Shown piece after piece: positions 44,201 through 52,010 of a DNA stretch of 64,000 nt. Position 1 is the stretch's first letter. Each line of letters begins with the position of its first letter. Location: the NCBI GenBank assembly GCA_024400915.1, contig JAKSLX010000011.1, positions 35,550 to 99,549 on the forward strand. Direction: 5' to 3'. The position numbers and the translations under genes were made by a program. Below the pieces are notes generated by a model. That model saw only the letters and a list, made by a program, of their open reading frames with translations. It was not told the origin of the DNA and did no database searches. This DNA comes from Treponema sp. Lineage in GTDB: Bacteria; Spirochaetota; Spirochaetia; Treponematales; Treponemataceae.

Positions 44201-45006
44201 ACGGAATCGACATACCGAATGTAAACACAATAATAATTGACAGGGCAGACATGTACGGCGTAAGCCAGCTTTACCAGCTGAGAGGACGAGTAGGACGCTC
44301 CGACAGAAAGGCCTACGCATATCTTTTCTATCCGGAAAACAAAGTCTTGAGCGAGGTTGCACTAAAGCGACTCCAAGTCATAAGCGACTTTACGGAACTT
44401 GGAAGCGGCTTCAAGATTGCCATGAAGGACCTTGAAATCCGTGGAGCCGGAAACCTCCTTGGTCGGGACCAGAGCGGAGAAGTTGGTGCCGTTGGATTTG
44501 AAATGTACCTGCAGCTTTTGAATTCGGCTATCGAACGTTTGTCTAACAGCAACTGGCGTGCAGACGAAGACGTAATCCTTGAACTGGAATACACAGGCTT
44601 CATTCCGGACACCTATGTAAGCGATGCTCAGACAAAGATGGAACTTTACAAGAAAATTGCCTCAATAAATACTAACAACCATTTGGCAGCCATATCAGAA
44701 GAAATGGAAGACCGTTTTGGACCTGTACCGGATGAAGTCCAGAGCCTATTGAGCCTTGCAAAAATCCGCATAATCTGCAACAAACTATCGATCAGCAGTT
44801 TAAGGGAAAAGCAGGGCATGGCAATGATAGAATTCAGCAGGGTTGCAGAAGTAAGCATGGACAAGCTTTTAAAGTTGATCCGCAGCAACAGCGACCGCGT
44901 AAAACTTGATCCACTTAAGCCTAATTTCCTCATGCTAAAGACAGGTTCCATAGACTTAAAGAGCAAGTCAGAATTCATTCAGGAAAAGCTGGAGGCTTTA
45001 TTGTAG
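41296..45006 (+). CDS. mfd: Transcription-repair coupling factor
   Basis: 1236 residues. The N-terminal UvrB-like part (FFIAQFIERIALNEIH, and the PWWGTIPYRPIG region) is followed by the RNA-polymerase-interacting Tudor-like domain (DLTPGDYIVHVSYGIGRFLKIE). The translocase has Walker A GDVGYGKTEIAMRAAF (about 725), DEEQRFG (Walker B), SATPIPRTLHMS and RVGRSDRKAYAY, and the TRCF C-domain follows. It removes stalled RNA polymerase and recruits UvrA. It is slightly longer than usual (about 1150), from a Glu-rich insert at about residues 290-315. There is no Shine-Dalgarno sequence, and TATTAT ends 9 bases before the start. The last 9 bases overlap the convergent gene. Confidence 0.94.
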   Translation: MENSLLKSLLPLMSSSKNLHQCTISCADAQKEEFPFQISGSKGSLNGFFIAQFIERIALNEIHAMQYEQKHSQWQKDYVIVVSTQKDAEECESDLNTILGDNVEVYKLPWWGTIPYRPIGTGSAIFGERAGVLAKMANRSPANGKPRIFILTQRSLITPVPPAEYVRNLSIVLRKGQEADIESLASKLAEYNYLRVPKVNQKGEFAVRGEVLDIFISGEEMPVRIQFDFDEILQIRTFDVESQNTKEKIDRLIIYPMKEVVWTDELVDRLEAAFDSEDKGGIQNDYAAYDKARRSGNLPEENDAEESAGEEEVQSINNPDFKVQTVHLALTGEAKKEKERILTELSVQKESLGEELFYGLLWEKQNCVLDYLAKDTPVFFYDWDRLVNAKKMLDNEYSVSYRTARQKLPVFLPSMMQIDFYNLVHSIERLYAFRSLDTLSNNGEEEQTLGEFSMAFNSSETIECEASQSYFGNIKYFKEQIENYQKEKWHIFIFADNANQALRINELVKEFTETEDNSLFPVTILPCAITTGFTITEEKLLVIQESEIFGRKRNSPKSTRKVRSEALNSFIDLTPGDYIVHVSYGIGRFLKIERKVVNGTEKDYIKIEYADEDIIFIPIEQVNMVQRYIGSESEHPRLDRIGSKSWSARKAKVQKQVEEMAERLIDLYSKRQASRGFPFPKDGEWSVAFEAAFPYEDTPDQWTATQDIKADMESAVPMDRLVCGDVGYGKTEIAMRAAFKAVMGGKQVAFLAPTTILAEQHYENCLERFKNFPVTIAHMSRFVSPAEQKKILKKVAEHQVDVLIGTHRIIQKDVKFADLGLMIIDEEQRFGVKDKERLKEMKTNIDSLALSATPIPRTLHMSLLKIRDMSLLTTPPQNRQPVETAIEEYNDEKVAAAIRREVDRGGQVFYLHNRVESLIETKLKLERLVPEMLVEVAHGQMTSDELDDIFRRFKMGGFHILVSTTIIENGIDIPNVNTIIIDRADMYGVSQLYQLRGRVGRSDRKAYAYLFYPENKVLSEVALKRLQVISDFTELGSGFKIAMKDLEIRGAGNLLGRDQSGEVGAVGFEMYLQLLNSAIERLSNSNWRADEDVILELEYTGFIPDTYVSDAQTKMELYKKIASINTNNHLAAISEEMEDRFGPVPDEVQSLLSLAKIRIICNKLSISSLREKQGMAMIEFSRVAEVSMDKLLKLIRSNSDRVKLDPLKPNFLMLKTGSIDLKSKSEFIQEKLEALL

Positions 45007-45564
45007 CAGGGCCTTAAGGCTGAATTCCATGTTTTCGGAAACGGAAAATTCAACGGGAGAATCCTTGAAAATTCCTGCCATGAAGGCAACCATAATAAGA
45101 CTCCAGTAAAGTCCCTCCGTCTTGCTTTTTTTATGCCATCGCAATTCCTTTTGGGACTCAAAGGAAATTTCATCTTCGTTGGAGGTAAAATCAAGGGCAC
45201 AGGTTCTGACTATTTCATAGGCTTCTTTTATACTTTCAGGCTTAGCTATCCCAAGATTCATTCCTTCGTTGAAAAAATAGTTTTTTATTACGGAATCAAA
45301 ACCTTCACCAAGCTCAAGGATTTTACCGGAGGCAAGTTCCAGACGCTTGATGACAATGCCCGCATAAAGTTCAAGAAACTGAAGGGGAGCCCCCTGATCA
45401 ATTATCTTGTCATATTCACCTTCCGGCATGGCACCGCAATTCATATCCATGTAATCAAGAAATTCTGCACCGTATTTCTGTGCGGCAAAAGCAACAATAT
45501 CCTTTGCCATAAAATTAAAAAGCCTTATTCTGTCAAAGTATCCGCGTAAATCCTGATCATCCAT
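44998..45564 (-). CDS. Conserved hypothetical protein
   Basis: 188 residues, acidic and soluble, mostly helical (DLRGYFDRIRLFNFMAKDIVAFA, YDKIIDQGAPLQFLELY, YWSLIMVAFMAGIF). No signal peptide or known motif is visible, and I recognise no family. GGAAAG before the ATG is an ordinary ribosome site, so this gene has a leader. Its last 9 bases overlap mfd on the other strand. Coding quality looks good (no stops, consistent composition), so it is probably real. Confidence 0.7.
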   Translation of the reverse strand: MDDQDLRGYFDRIRLFNFMAKDIVAFAAQKYGAEFLDYMDMNCGAMPEGEYDKIIDQGAPLQFLELYAGIVIKRLELASGKILELGEGFDSVIKNYFFNEGMNLGIAKPESIKEAYEIVRTCALDFTSNEDEISFESQKELRWHKKSKTEGLYWSLIMVAFMAGIFKDSPVEFSVSENMEFSLKALLQ

Positions 45565-45644
45565 TGGTCTTTCCTTTTTTTCAAATATATACTATAAATA
45601 GAGTTAAAGAAAGTAAATTCCATCAACATATACAAGGAGAGTGT

Positions 45645-46418
45645 ATGAAGAAATTTCATATTTTTATTTCATTGCTTTTGTGCACATTGCTTGCATCCTG
45701 CACATTCTTAAATCAGACAGAACCGTCTTCCATTGTGGTAAATCTTCCGTCGCCTTCAGTCCGAGCAGCTGTTCCTGATTATGTAGATCATTATCAGATT
45801 ACCGCAGAATGCAGGAGTGTTGACTATAAAAAAACAATCACTGCAAGTGCCTCTGCTTCTTACGCAGAATTTGAAAGTTTATCGTCTGGAACATATACAG
45901 TAACTGTTGAAGCATTTGATTCAAAAGCTAACAAAGTTGCAGATGGAAAAGACACTGTAAAAGTTCAGCCTGGCAAAAAAGCCGAAGCAAATATTGTGTT
46001 AAAGACACCGGTCATTGAAATGAATGTTTCTGGTTCTGATATAAAACTCAAGGCTTACTATGCAAAAAATCCTTCAGTAGTTTATGTTCAGACTTCAGAA
46101 GAACCTGTTGAAATTCCATACATTGATGACGAGCTTATTTTTGAAGCAGAAAATTTGGATTCGGAATTTATGACAGCATGGACACTTTATAGCGGAGAAA
46201 AAGAAAAATTTGGTGAAATAGAAGACGAAATAGAAGATGAAATAGAAATGGATGAAGAGCAGATTATTTCTAACGCTTCAACTTTCAGTTTCAATCCATT
46301 TGAATCTCAGGACATCAATGTTGATTTGCCAAACATTGTCTCATGCTTTGGAAAAAACATAACGACTACAAAACTTTCTACAATTGTTTTCATTTTTACT
46401 GACACAGGACGCCTTTAG
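45645..46418 (+). CDS. Lipoprotein with Ig-like domain
   Basis: 257 residues from ATG 45645, preceded by AAGGAG. Signal peptide with lipobox (TLLASC, Cys about 19). Residues about 40-130 form a carboxypeptidase-regulatory or Ig-like fold (YTVTVEAFDSKANKVADG, KVQPGKKAEANIVL). Near the C-terminus a short acidic tandem repeat occurs (EIEDEIEDEIEMDEEQ, about 205-220), from a repeated gaa-ata-gaa-gat unit that could vary in length by slippage. It lies 10 bases before the larger lipoprotein gene, so they are probably co-transcribed. Function is unknown. Confidence 0.78.
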   Translation: MKKFHIFISLLLCTLLASCTFLNQTEPSSIVVNLPSPSVRAAVPDYVDHYQITAECRSVDYKKTITASASASYAEFESLSSGTYTVTVEAFDSKANKVADGKDTVKVQPGKKAEANIVLKTPVIEMNVSGSDIKLKAYYAKNPSVVYVQTSEEPVEIPYIDDELIFEAENLDSEFMTAWTLYSGEKEKFGEIEDEIEDEIEMDEEQIISNASTFSFNPFESQDINVDLPNIVSCFGKNITTTKLSTIVFIFTDTGRL

Positions 46419-46428
46419 GAGAGACCTT

Positions 46429-49284
46429 ATGAATAATATCAAAATTAAAACGCTTTTTATTACATCTTTATTTCTGATTTTTTTCTCAGGCTGTTCGGGA
46501 TTATTCAATTTGACACCTGATTCTTCAGCTGATGATAATAATACTTTCTCAATTGTTTTAAATAATGAGGCATCAAACAGAAACATTACGCCTTATGAAT
46601 TGACTGCAGAAAGACTTTCTCTTGTAAAAGAATGGAAAATTAAATTCACTGATCTTGAGGGAAAAACTTATGCTTACTCCGAATCTTCTAAAAACGGAAA
46701 AATCACATTAAAGCTGCCTTTCATTGGAAACTGTTCTATTGAAATTGAAGGAAGCTTTACTGCTGACGGTAAAACTTTTTCACTAAAGGGATCTAAAAGT
46801 AATGTAAGTGTTACGGCAGGTTCTTCCGTAAACATCAGTGTTGAAATCATTAAAAACGGAACAGGAACATTAAATTACAAACTTAAACTTGATGAAAATA
46901 CCTTTGGACAAATAGGAACAAATGAAAATAAACTCAATATATATTTTCAAAAACTAGAGGGTTATAGATATATAGACTACGAAGCAATCAAAGATTTGAC
47001 TTTTGATGAAAATATAGAAAAAGACGATAAAAACGAATGCTTCCATGCAATTTTGTCACCTCTTGATGGCTCTGAAGAAAGCATTACCCTTAGCTGCAAT
47101 GTTTTTTATAAAGGCTGGTCAACGATGGAAGGTAGACTCGGCAAAAAATTTGAATACTTTGAAATTTCTTCTCAAGAACAGATTCCAGCAGGAACTTATA
47201 TGCTTAGGGTATTTGCTGTTGAAGAGAAAGGTACTCCCGTTGACATTACTCCTTTTGACAATATCGTAGAAATTTTTGGAGACACAGAAACCGTTGGTAC
47301 AGGCATATCATATGATTTGGATTCTAAGATAGGTGATTTACACTACTATGTAACAAAAAATCAGAGTTCGTTTAATGGTTTTACTCCAAAATCTCGTACC
47401 AACTTCACTGCTTTAGTAAAAACATTATGCAATCCAATGTATGCAAGTAAAAATATTTACCTGCATTTCAGTGAAGATGAGGATATTTCTGACTACAGAG
47501 ATTGGGAAATCTGGAAGGAATGGAAACAGAATTGCCACATTTACGGTTTGAAGGGAGATTATCCTGCAAGCGAACAGATTTTCGACGGTGACGATTTCTA
47601 CATGGGTTACTATAAGACAATATTTGCAACTTATGATGCGACTAAAGCCGGTTCAGGTACAAAAGTTGGAGTAGGACCGGATCGTCCTATAGATGCTAAT
47701 GTAACAGGTTATGTATCTTTATTCTACAAACATGGATATACTATCTGCTACAGTGATATTTCTACAGCCAATAACTATTCATCAATTACTACTGATTTGA
47801 GTGGTATAGAGGATAACATAGAAAACATTATCTTGCAGACAAGCAACGGGTATTCTAAACTTGAAAACTGGAGTTGGCAGTCTAGTAGTACTAGTTACGG
47901 ATTGACATTGGGAAGTGGGATTAAAACGGCATCAATTCATGACAGTCATATTAATTCCATTACTTTGGGTGATGATTTTGAAACTATAGAAGCCTATTCT
48001 TTTGGAGAATGTTCAAACCTGCAAAAGGTTGTAATAGGAAAAAATGTTACTACGATTAGCAAGGATGCATTTGTATCATGTACTCCAGCTTATATTATTT
48101 TCCCAGAAAGTGAAAACAAATGGTATCAGAATGGTACACAAATTAATTCAGAAAACCTGGTTAATGCAGAGCTTTTCCTTGAAGACCTTAGTAACGGCGA
48201 CTACGAAAGACTCCCAGCTCCTGCAGATTTTGGTGTACCTTTTGCATACTGGACTGGTAAAGTTGGTGATTATGATAGCTACGCTGGTATGGGCCTTGCT
48301 GACGAAATGTTTAAGTATTTGGATAGCAAACTCCCACCTAGCGATGTTGTTGATTTTACTTTTGATAAGCACGGTAATTTCTATGCTGTAGTTAGTAATG
48401 GATCAAGCTTTACGGCTGTAAAATATAACTATAGTCCATCCAGTCATTCTTTTGGTTTCACTCCTGAAGTGTTGATTTCTAATGACTACTCAAAAATTCT
48501 TCTTGATTACAACTACGAAGAAGATCTCATCTATATGAACTATGCCGATTCAGCAGACAGCAGATGTATAAAATCTTATGATACTAACGGTATAGAAAAG
48601 AAGTCATATACAGGAAGTTCATATACTGATTTTTCTAACTTTGCAGTTAAAAACAATAATGTATATGTTGCAACAGACTCAGGTCATATTGTTTTTGCAC
48701 AAAGACTTTCTGAGGCCGACGACAAAATTATAGATGAAGTTGATTTAGAACTTATTGAAAATTCCGGAATTGCTATATTTGGAGAAGATGCGGTCACAGG
48801 CATTACAGAAAATACTGATGGTTGCAAAATTGCTGACATGCAGATTATTGGAGATTACCTGTGTGTTCTTGTACGCCAGGTTGGAAGATTTAGTGATAAA
48901 TTCTATTCCCGTGGTGCTGTAGTAAGACTCATTATAAATGAAGACGGTTCCCTTGGATATAAAGACACATTTGGATGGCATGGAGAAGGTACTGCATTGA
49001 ATTGCACACTATTCGAAGGAACAGCCAGTGAATTCCTTGAGCACCACTTTACAGGTCCTGCAAGATTTGTTGCCATAAAACCAGATGAACTTGTAATTGC
49101 AGATGATGGTGCTTATTGGATAACAAATGGAAAGCTTAAAAACATTAATCGAATAGTTACAGTGGATCTTGAAACATTTGCAATAAAAGAATCTTATGAG
49201 GTCACCTGCGGCTTTGATGAAACTGCTAAATTTACCGACGGCGGATCTAACTTTAATGAAATTCAATTTGTAAATGCAGAATAG
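46429..49284 (+). CDS. Large lipoprotein with BspA-type leucine-rich segment and propeller-like C-domain
   Basis: 951 residues from ATG 46429 (AGGAGA upstream). Signal peptide with lipobox (LIFFSGC). Residues about 40-140 are Ig-like (KITLKLPFIGNCSIEIEG). At about residues 505-555 lies a BspA-type repeat (LGDDFETIEAYSFGECSNLQKVVIGKNVTTISKDAF), a family often linked to adhesion. Residues about 630-950 contain propeller-like blades (DFTFDKHGNFYAVVSNG, GIEKKSYTGSSYTDFSNF, VKNNNVYVATDSGHIVF, GVDLETFA-like ends). It is probably surface-exposed. The glycosyltransferase follows after 12 bases. Confidence 0.8.
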   Translation: MNNIKIKTLFITSLFLIFFSGCSGLFNLTPDSSADDNNTFSIVLNNEASNRNITPYELTAERLSLVKEWKIKFTDLEGKTYAYSESSKNGKITLKLPFIGNCSIEIEGSFTADGKTFSLKGSKSNVSVTAGSSVNISVEIIKNGTGTLNYKLKLDENTFGQIGTNENKLNIYFQKLEGYRYIDYEAIKDLTFDENIEKDDKNECFHAILSPLDGSEESITLSCNVFYKGWSTMEGRLGKKFEYFEISSQEQIPAGTYMLRVFAVEEKGTPVDITPFDNIVEIFGDTETVGTGISYDLDSKIGDLHYYVTKNQSSFNGFTPKSRTNFTALVKTLCNPMYASKNIYLHFSEDEDISDYRDWEIWKEWKQNCHIYGLKGDYPASEQIFDGDDFYMGYYKTIFATYDATKAGSGTKVGVGPDRPIDANVTGYVSLFYKHGYTICYSDISTANNYSSITTDLSGIEDNIENIILQTSNGYSKLENWSWQSSSTSYGLTLGSGIKTASIHDSHINSITLGDDFETIEAYSFGECSNLQKVVIGKNVTTISKDAFVSCTPAYIIFPESENKWYQNGTQINSENLVNAELFLEDLSNGDYERLPAPADFGVPFAYWTGKVGDYDSYAGMGLADEMFKYLDSKLPPSDVVDFTFDKHGNFYAVVSNGSSFTAVKYNYSPSSHSFGFTPEVLISNDYSKILLDYNYEEDLIYMNYADSADSRCIKSYDTNGIEKKSYTGSSYTDFSNFAVKNNNVYVATDSGHIVFAQRLSEADDKIIDEVDLELIENSGIAIFGEDAVTGITENTDGCKIADMQIIGDYLCVLVRQVGRFSDKFYSRGAVVRLIINEDGSLGYKDTFGWHGEGTALNCTLFEGTASEFLEHHFTGPARFVAIKPDELVIADDGAYWITNGKLKNINRIVTVDLETFAIKESYEVTCGFDETAKFTDGGSNFNEIQFVNAE

Positions 49285-49296
49285 GTTTTTAAAACT

Positions 49297-50310
49297 TTGC
49301 TATTTCAAAAACCGCCTCTAATTTCAATCTGCATTCCACTCTATGGCACTGAGGACTATCTTCCCCGGTGCCTGGAGTCTGTTTCCAAGCAGAACTTTGA
49401 AAGGCTTGAGATAATCATTGTAGATGATGGTTCTCCGGCCGCAAAAGAAAATTCAGCAGAAAAAATCATCAGAAATTTTAAGGCAAACTCAAAGATTCCC
49501 GTAACTTTAATCTGCCACGAAGAAAACAAGGGGCTTGTAGAGACACGCCGTTCTGCAGTATATCAGGCAAAGGGAAAATACCTGTTCATACTTGACAGCG
49601 ATGACCAGCTTGAGCCCAATGCTTTAACGGCGCTTTATGCAAAAGCGGAAGAAAACGGGGCAGACATAGTTCAGGGCAAGGCAGATGCAGTATTTTCTGA
49701 AACTCAGCTTATGGAAATTGACTCTGAGCAGACGGAAAAATACAGGCAGGTTGTACTTGCAAAAATCAACAAGGTGTATGGTGGCCAGCTTAATGGCGCT
49801 GAAATTCTTTCCGGCTATTTTGAAAACAGCAATCACAATGGAATCCTTTGGGCAAAGCTTATAAGAAGGGAAGTGTACCTTGAAGCTTTTTCCCATATTC
49901 CCCCAATTTTCTGTACTATGGCAGAGGATGTGGTTCAATATTTCTGGCTTGCAGTATGTGCAAAAAAATATGTTGGCATTCAGGATGTGGTTTACAGATA
50001 TTCCATCAACACGGGAATTTCAAGCCGCACAAAAATAGAAAACCTTAACCGATGGGAAAAAGTCTGTTCAACCTCCAGTGTATTTACCGCCATCTACACA
50101 GAACTTGAACGCCTGGAAACAGAAGAAAACATAAAAGTTTTAACAGACCTTCAGCGTGCACACCTTAATGCCATGTGCAGGTTCTATCTTAAGAATAATC
50201 TTTCACAGTTAAACTCCGCTGTAGTTCCAGAACTTAAGGATGAAGCATACAGAATGCTATGTGACTATTGGGGTGAAAGTTTTGTCCATCGGATTGAAAG
50301 TTTAAATTAA
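49297..50310 (+). CDS. Glycosyltransferase family 2
   Basis: 337 residues with a GT-A domain: ISICIPLYGTEDYLPRCLESV (about 9-29), IIIVDDGSP (about 44-52), GKYLFILDSDDQLEPNAL (D-x-D type metal site, about 96-113) and an ENGADIVQGKAD segment. The C-terminal half (about 190-337) is helical. The start is TTG 49297, without an obvious ribosome site, 12 bases after the lipoprotein gene, so translation may depend on coupling. It probably adds sugars to a surface glycan or glycoprotein; the acceptor is unknown. The second MITE copy begins at its stop codon. Confidence 0.82.
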   Translation: MLFQKPPLISICIPLYGTEDYLPRCLESVSKQNFERLEIIIVDDGSPAAKENSAEKIIRNFKANSKIPVTLICHEENKGLVETRRSAVYQAKGKYLFILDSDDQLEPNALTALYAKAEENGADIVQGKADAVFSETQLMEIDSEQTEKYRQVVLAKINKVYGGQLNGAEILSGYFENSNHNGILWAKLIRREVYLEAFSHIPPIFCTMAEDVVQYFWLAVCAKKYVGIQDVVYRYSINTGISSRTKIENLNRWEKVCSTSSVFTAIYTELERLETEENIKVLTDLQRAHLNAMCRFYLKNNLSQLNSAVVPELKDEAYRMLCDYWGESFVHRIESLN

Positions 50311-50550
50311 AAGCTATGTCCGGAATATGTATTGTTGCCATTGTCGGATCCGACAATCTTGAACATTAAAAGACCTCCGGGGCAAGCCCGAAGGTGACAT
50401 TTGTTGCAATATGATATGTGGTGGTTGAGGCTCTCGAAACTACCACATATTTTGTGGATATCGCTTGATTTCGACAGGCGGCATCAAGGAAACTACGTTG
50501 CCATGTCCAATCGGCGCAGCAATACTATTTACAGACATAGCCCAAATTAA
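50304..50550. mobile_element. MITE-like inverted-repeat element, copy 2, with 7-bp target duplication
   Basis: About 232 bases (50311-50543) lie between the glycosyltransferase and a convergent lipoprotein gene. Its ends (GCTATGTCCGG and, read inward from the right, GCTATGTCTGTAAA) match copy 1, as do GCTGCGCCGATTGG, GTCGAAATCAAGC and GGTAGTTTCGA segments, all in the opposite orientation. It is longer because of an internal segment with a perfect 18-base palindrome (50340-50357) and a second hairpin (CTCCGGGGCAAGCCCGAAGG). Direct repeats AAATTAA (50304-50310 and 50544-50550) flank it and hold the stop codons of both neighbouring genes. It encodes nothing. Confidence 0.78.
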
Positions 50551-51998
50551 TCCATGATCATCCTTAGAGTTCTATTTTCTAAAGAACTAATCATGTCGTC
50601 GTCTCCAGAGGATGAACCATCGTTTGCGTCAACAGATGATCCCGAATCATATTCTACAACCTGATTGATGAGATAACCATCATGGAAATAGAAATGATTT
50701 TGGTAATTGGAATCTTCTATTAAATCCAAAGATTCTTCCGACTTCCTTTTGAAATAGGTTTCCTTGCTTATGTAAAACTTTCCGTCTATCTGGTTGTTGT
50801 ATTCCACAGCTTTTGGGTTTTCCTGTGTATCCTGAATCTTTGGATAAGATGCATAAGAAAAACTTGTCTTCTGCTGTGTACTATCACCATAGATAAACAG
50901 GTATGCTCGCAATCTGTCCTTTGTTTCTGGAATGACACTTACTGTCTTTATTCTATCACCAATCTCTGTAAAATCTCTATTGGTATTGAATTCAGTCTGA
51001 AGAACGAAGCTGTCTTTATAAAGTCCCGTATCCCAGCTCATCTTGTAAAGCGTATACAATGTGTTTGTGATTCTATCTGAAGATGCTTCAAAGAAATTGA
51101 TAGTCCTGTTGACCTGATACCATTCTGTTTTGGTAGTGTCATATTTGCCATCAGGGATTAAATTCCTGTAGGAAAATTCTGGAGCCTTATTCAAGGTAAA
51201 GGTTAAATCCCCATTCAAATCTGTATCAGCGTTGATGTTGCTGGCGTTGCAGGTAAGACCATAAGTCCAATATTCAGTTTCCTGGAAAGCAACGTTTTCA
51301 AGCTTATTATTATCAACTTCGATCACCCTGTAGTATGAAACAGAGTTATCAGTTTCCGGGCTGAAACATATTCTTACATTCTTGTAAACCGATGGATTGG
51401 AACCTTCAGGTAGCTTCTTGTATTCGATTGTTGTATTTACAACAGAATCAACAAAGCCGTCAAAGATAATGTCACATGGTTTATCTTTTTTTAGATTTCC
51501 ACTGTCATCAAAATCATATGTAACTGCAAGCTGGGAACTGTATACTCCGGATTTTACTTTCGTGTAATAACTTTTTTCAACAGGCTTTTGTTTTCCCTCT
51601 GAATTTACAGAACAAAGAATGGAAACATATCTACCAGTTTCACTGTCTTTGTCATAACTGATTCTGTCAAAATCAGCTATAAGTTCATTTTTAATGGTAT
51701 CTCCAAGAGGGCAGTCTTTTGCTTCATTCTTGCTGTAATAGAAAAACTCAATTTTATCCAGCAATACGCCACTAGATTTATATTCCCTTATTTCCTTATA
51801 GTCCGAATAATTGTATTTGTCATAGACATATTCTGTAAAGGATTTGAGTTGAAGGGAGCTTGATAATTCCTTGTATACAACATCTGTATCTATTGATTTG
51901 CTATCATCATCGCTGCCTGTGCTGCTTGAACAGGAGATGACCAACAATGAGGAAATATAAAATATCAGTGAAAAAATAATTACATTTGTTTTTTTCAT
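50547..51998 (-). CDS. Lipoprotein of unknown function
   Basis: 483 residues. Signal peptide with lipobox LLVISC (Cys about 23), then a Ser/Asp-rich linker (SSSTGSDDDS) and a long beta-rich domain with many Tyr and Asp (EYVYDKYNYSDYKEIREY, YYSKNEAKDC, AVTYDFDDSGNLKKD). The last 20 residues are again Asp/Ser-rich (SGSSVDANDGSSSGDDD). No known domain is recognised. It lies 12 bases after the exported protein gene and belongs to a three-gene operon that is read from 54082 down. A surface or outer-membrane position is inferred. Confidence 0.72.
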   Translation of the reverse strand: MKKTNVIIFSLIFYISSLLVISCSSSTGSDDDSKSIDTDVVYKELSSSLQLKSFTEYVYDKYNYSDYKEIREYKSSGVLLDKIEFFYYSKNEAKDCPLGDTIKNELIADFDRISYDKDSETGRYVSILCSVNSEGKQKPVEKSYYTKVKSGVYSSQLAVTYDFDDSGNLKKDKPCDIIFDGFVDSVVNTTIEYKKLPEGSNPSVYKNVRICFSPETDNSVSYYRVIEVDNNKLENVAFQETEYWTYGLTCNASNINADTDLNGDLTFTLNKAPEFSYRNLIPDGKYDTTKTEWYQVNRTINFFEASSDRITNTLYTLYKMSWDTGLYKDSFVLQTEFNTNRDFTEIGDRIKTVSVIPETKDRLRAYLFIYGDSTQQKTSFSYASYPKIQDTQENPKAVEYNNQIDGKFYISKETYFKRKSEESLDLIEDSNYQNHFYFHDGYLINQVVEYDSGSSVDANDGSSSGDDDMISSLENRTLRMIMD

Positions 51999-52010
51999 GT
52001 TCTTTACCTC

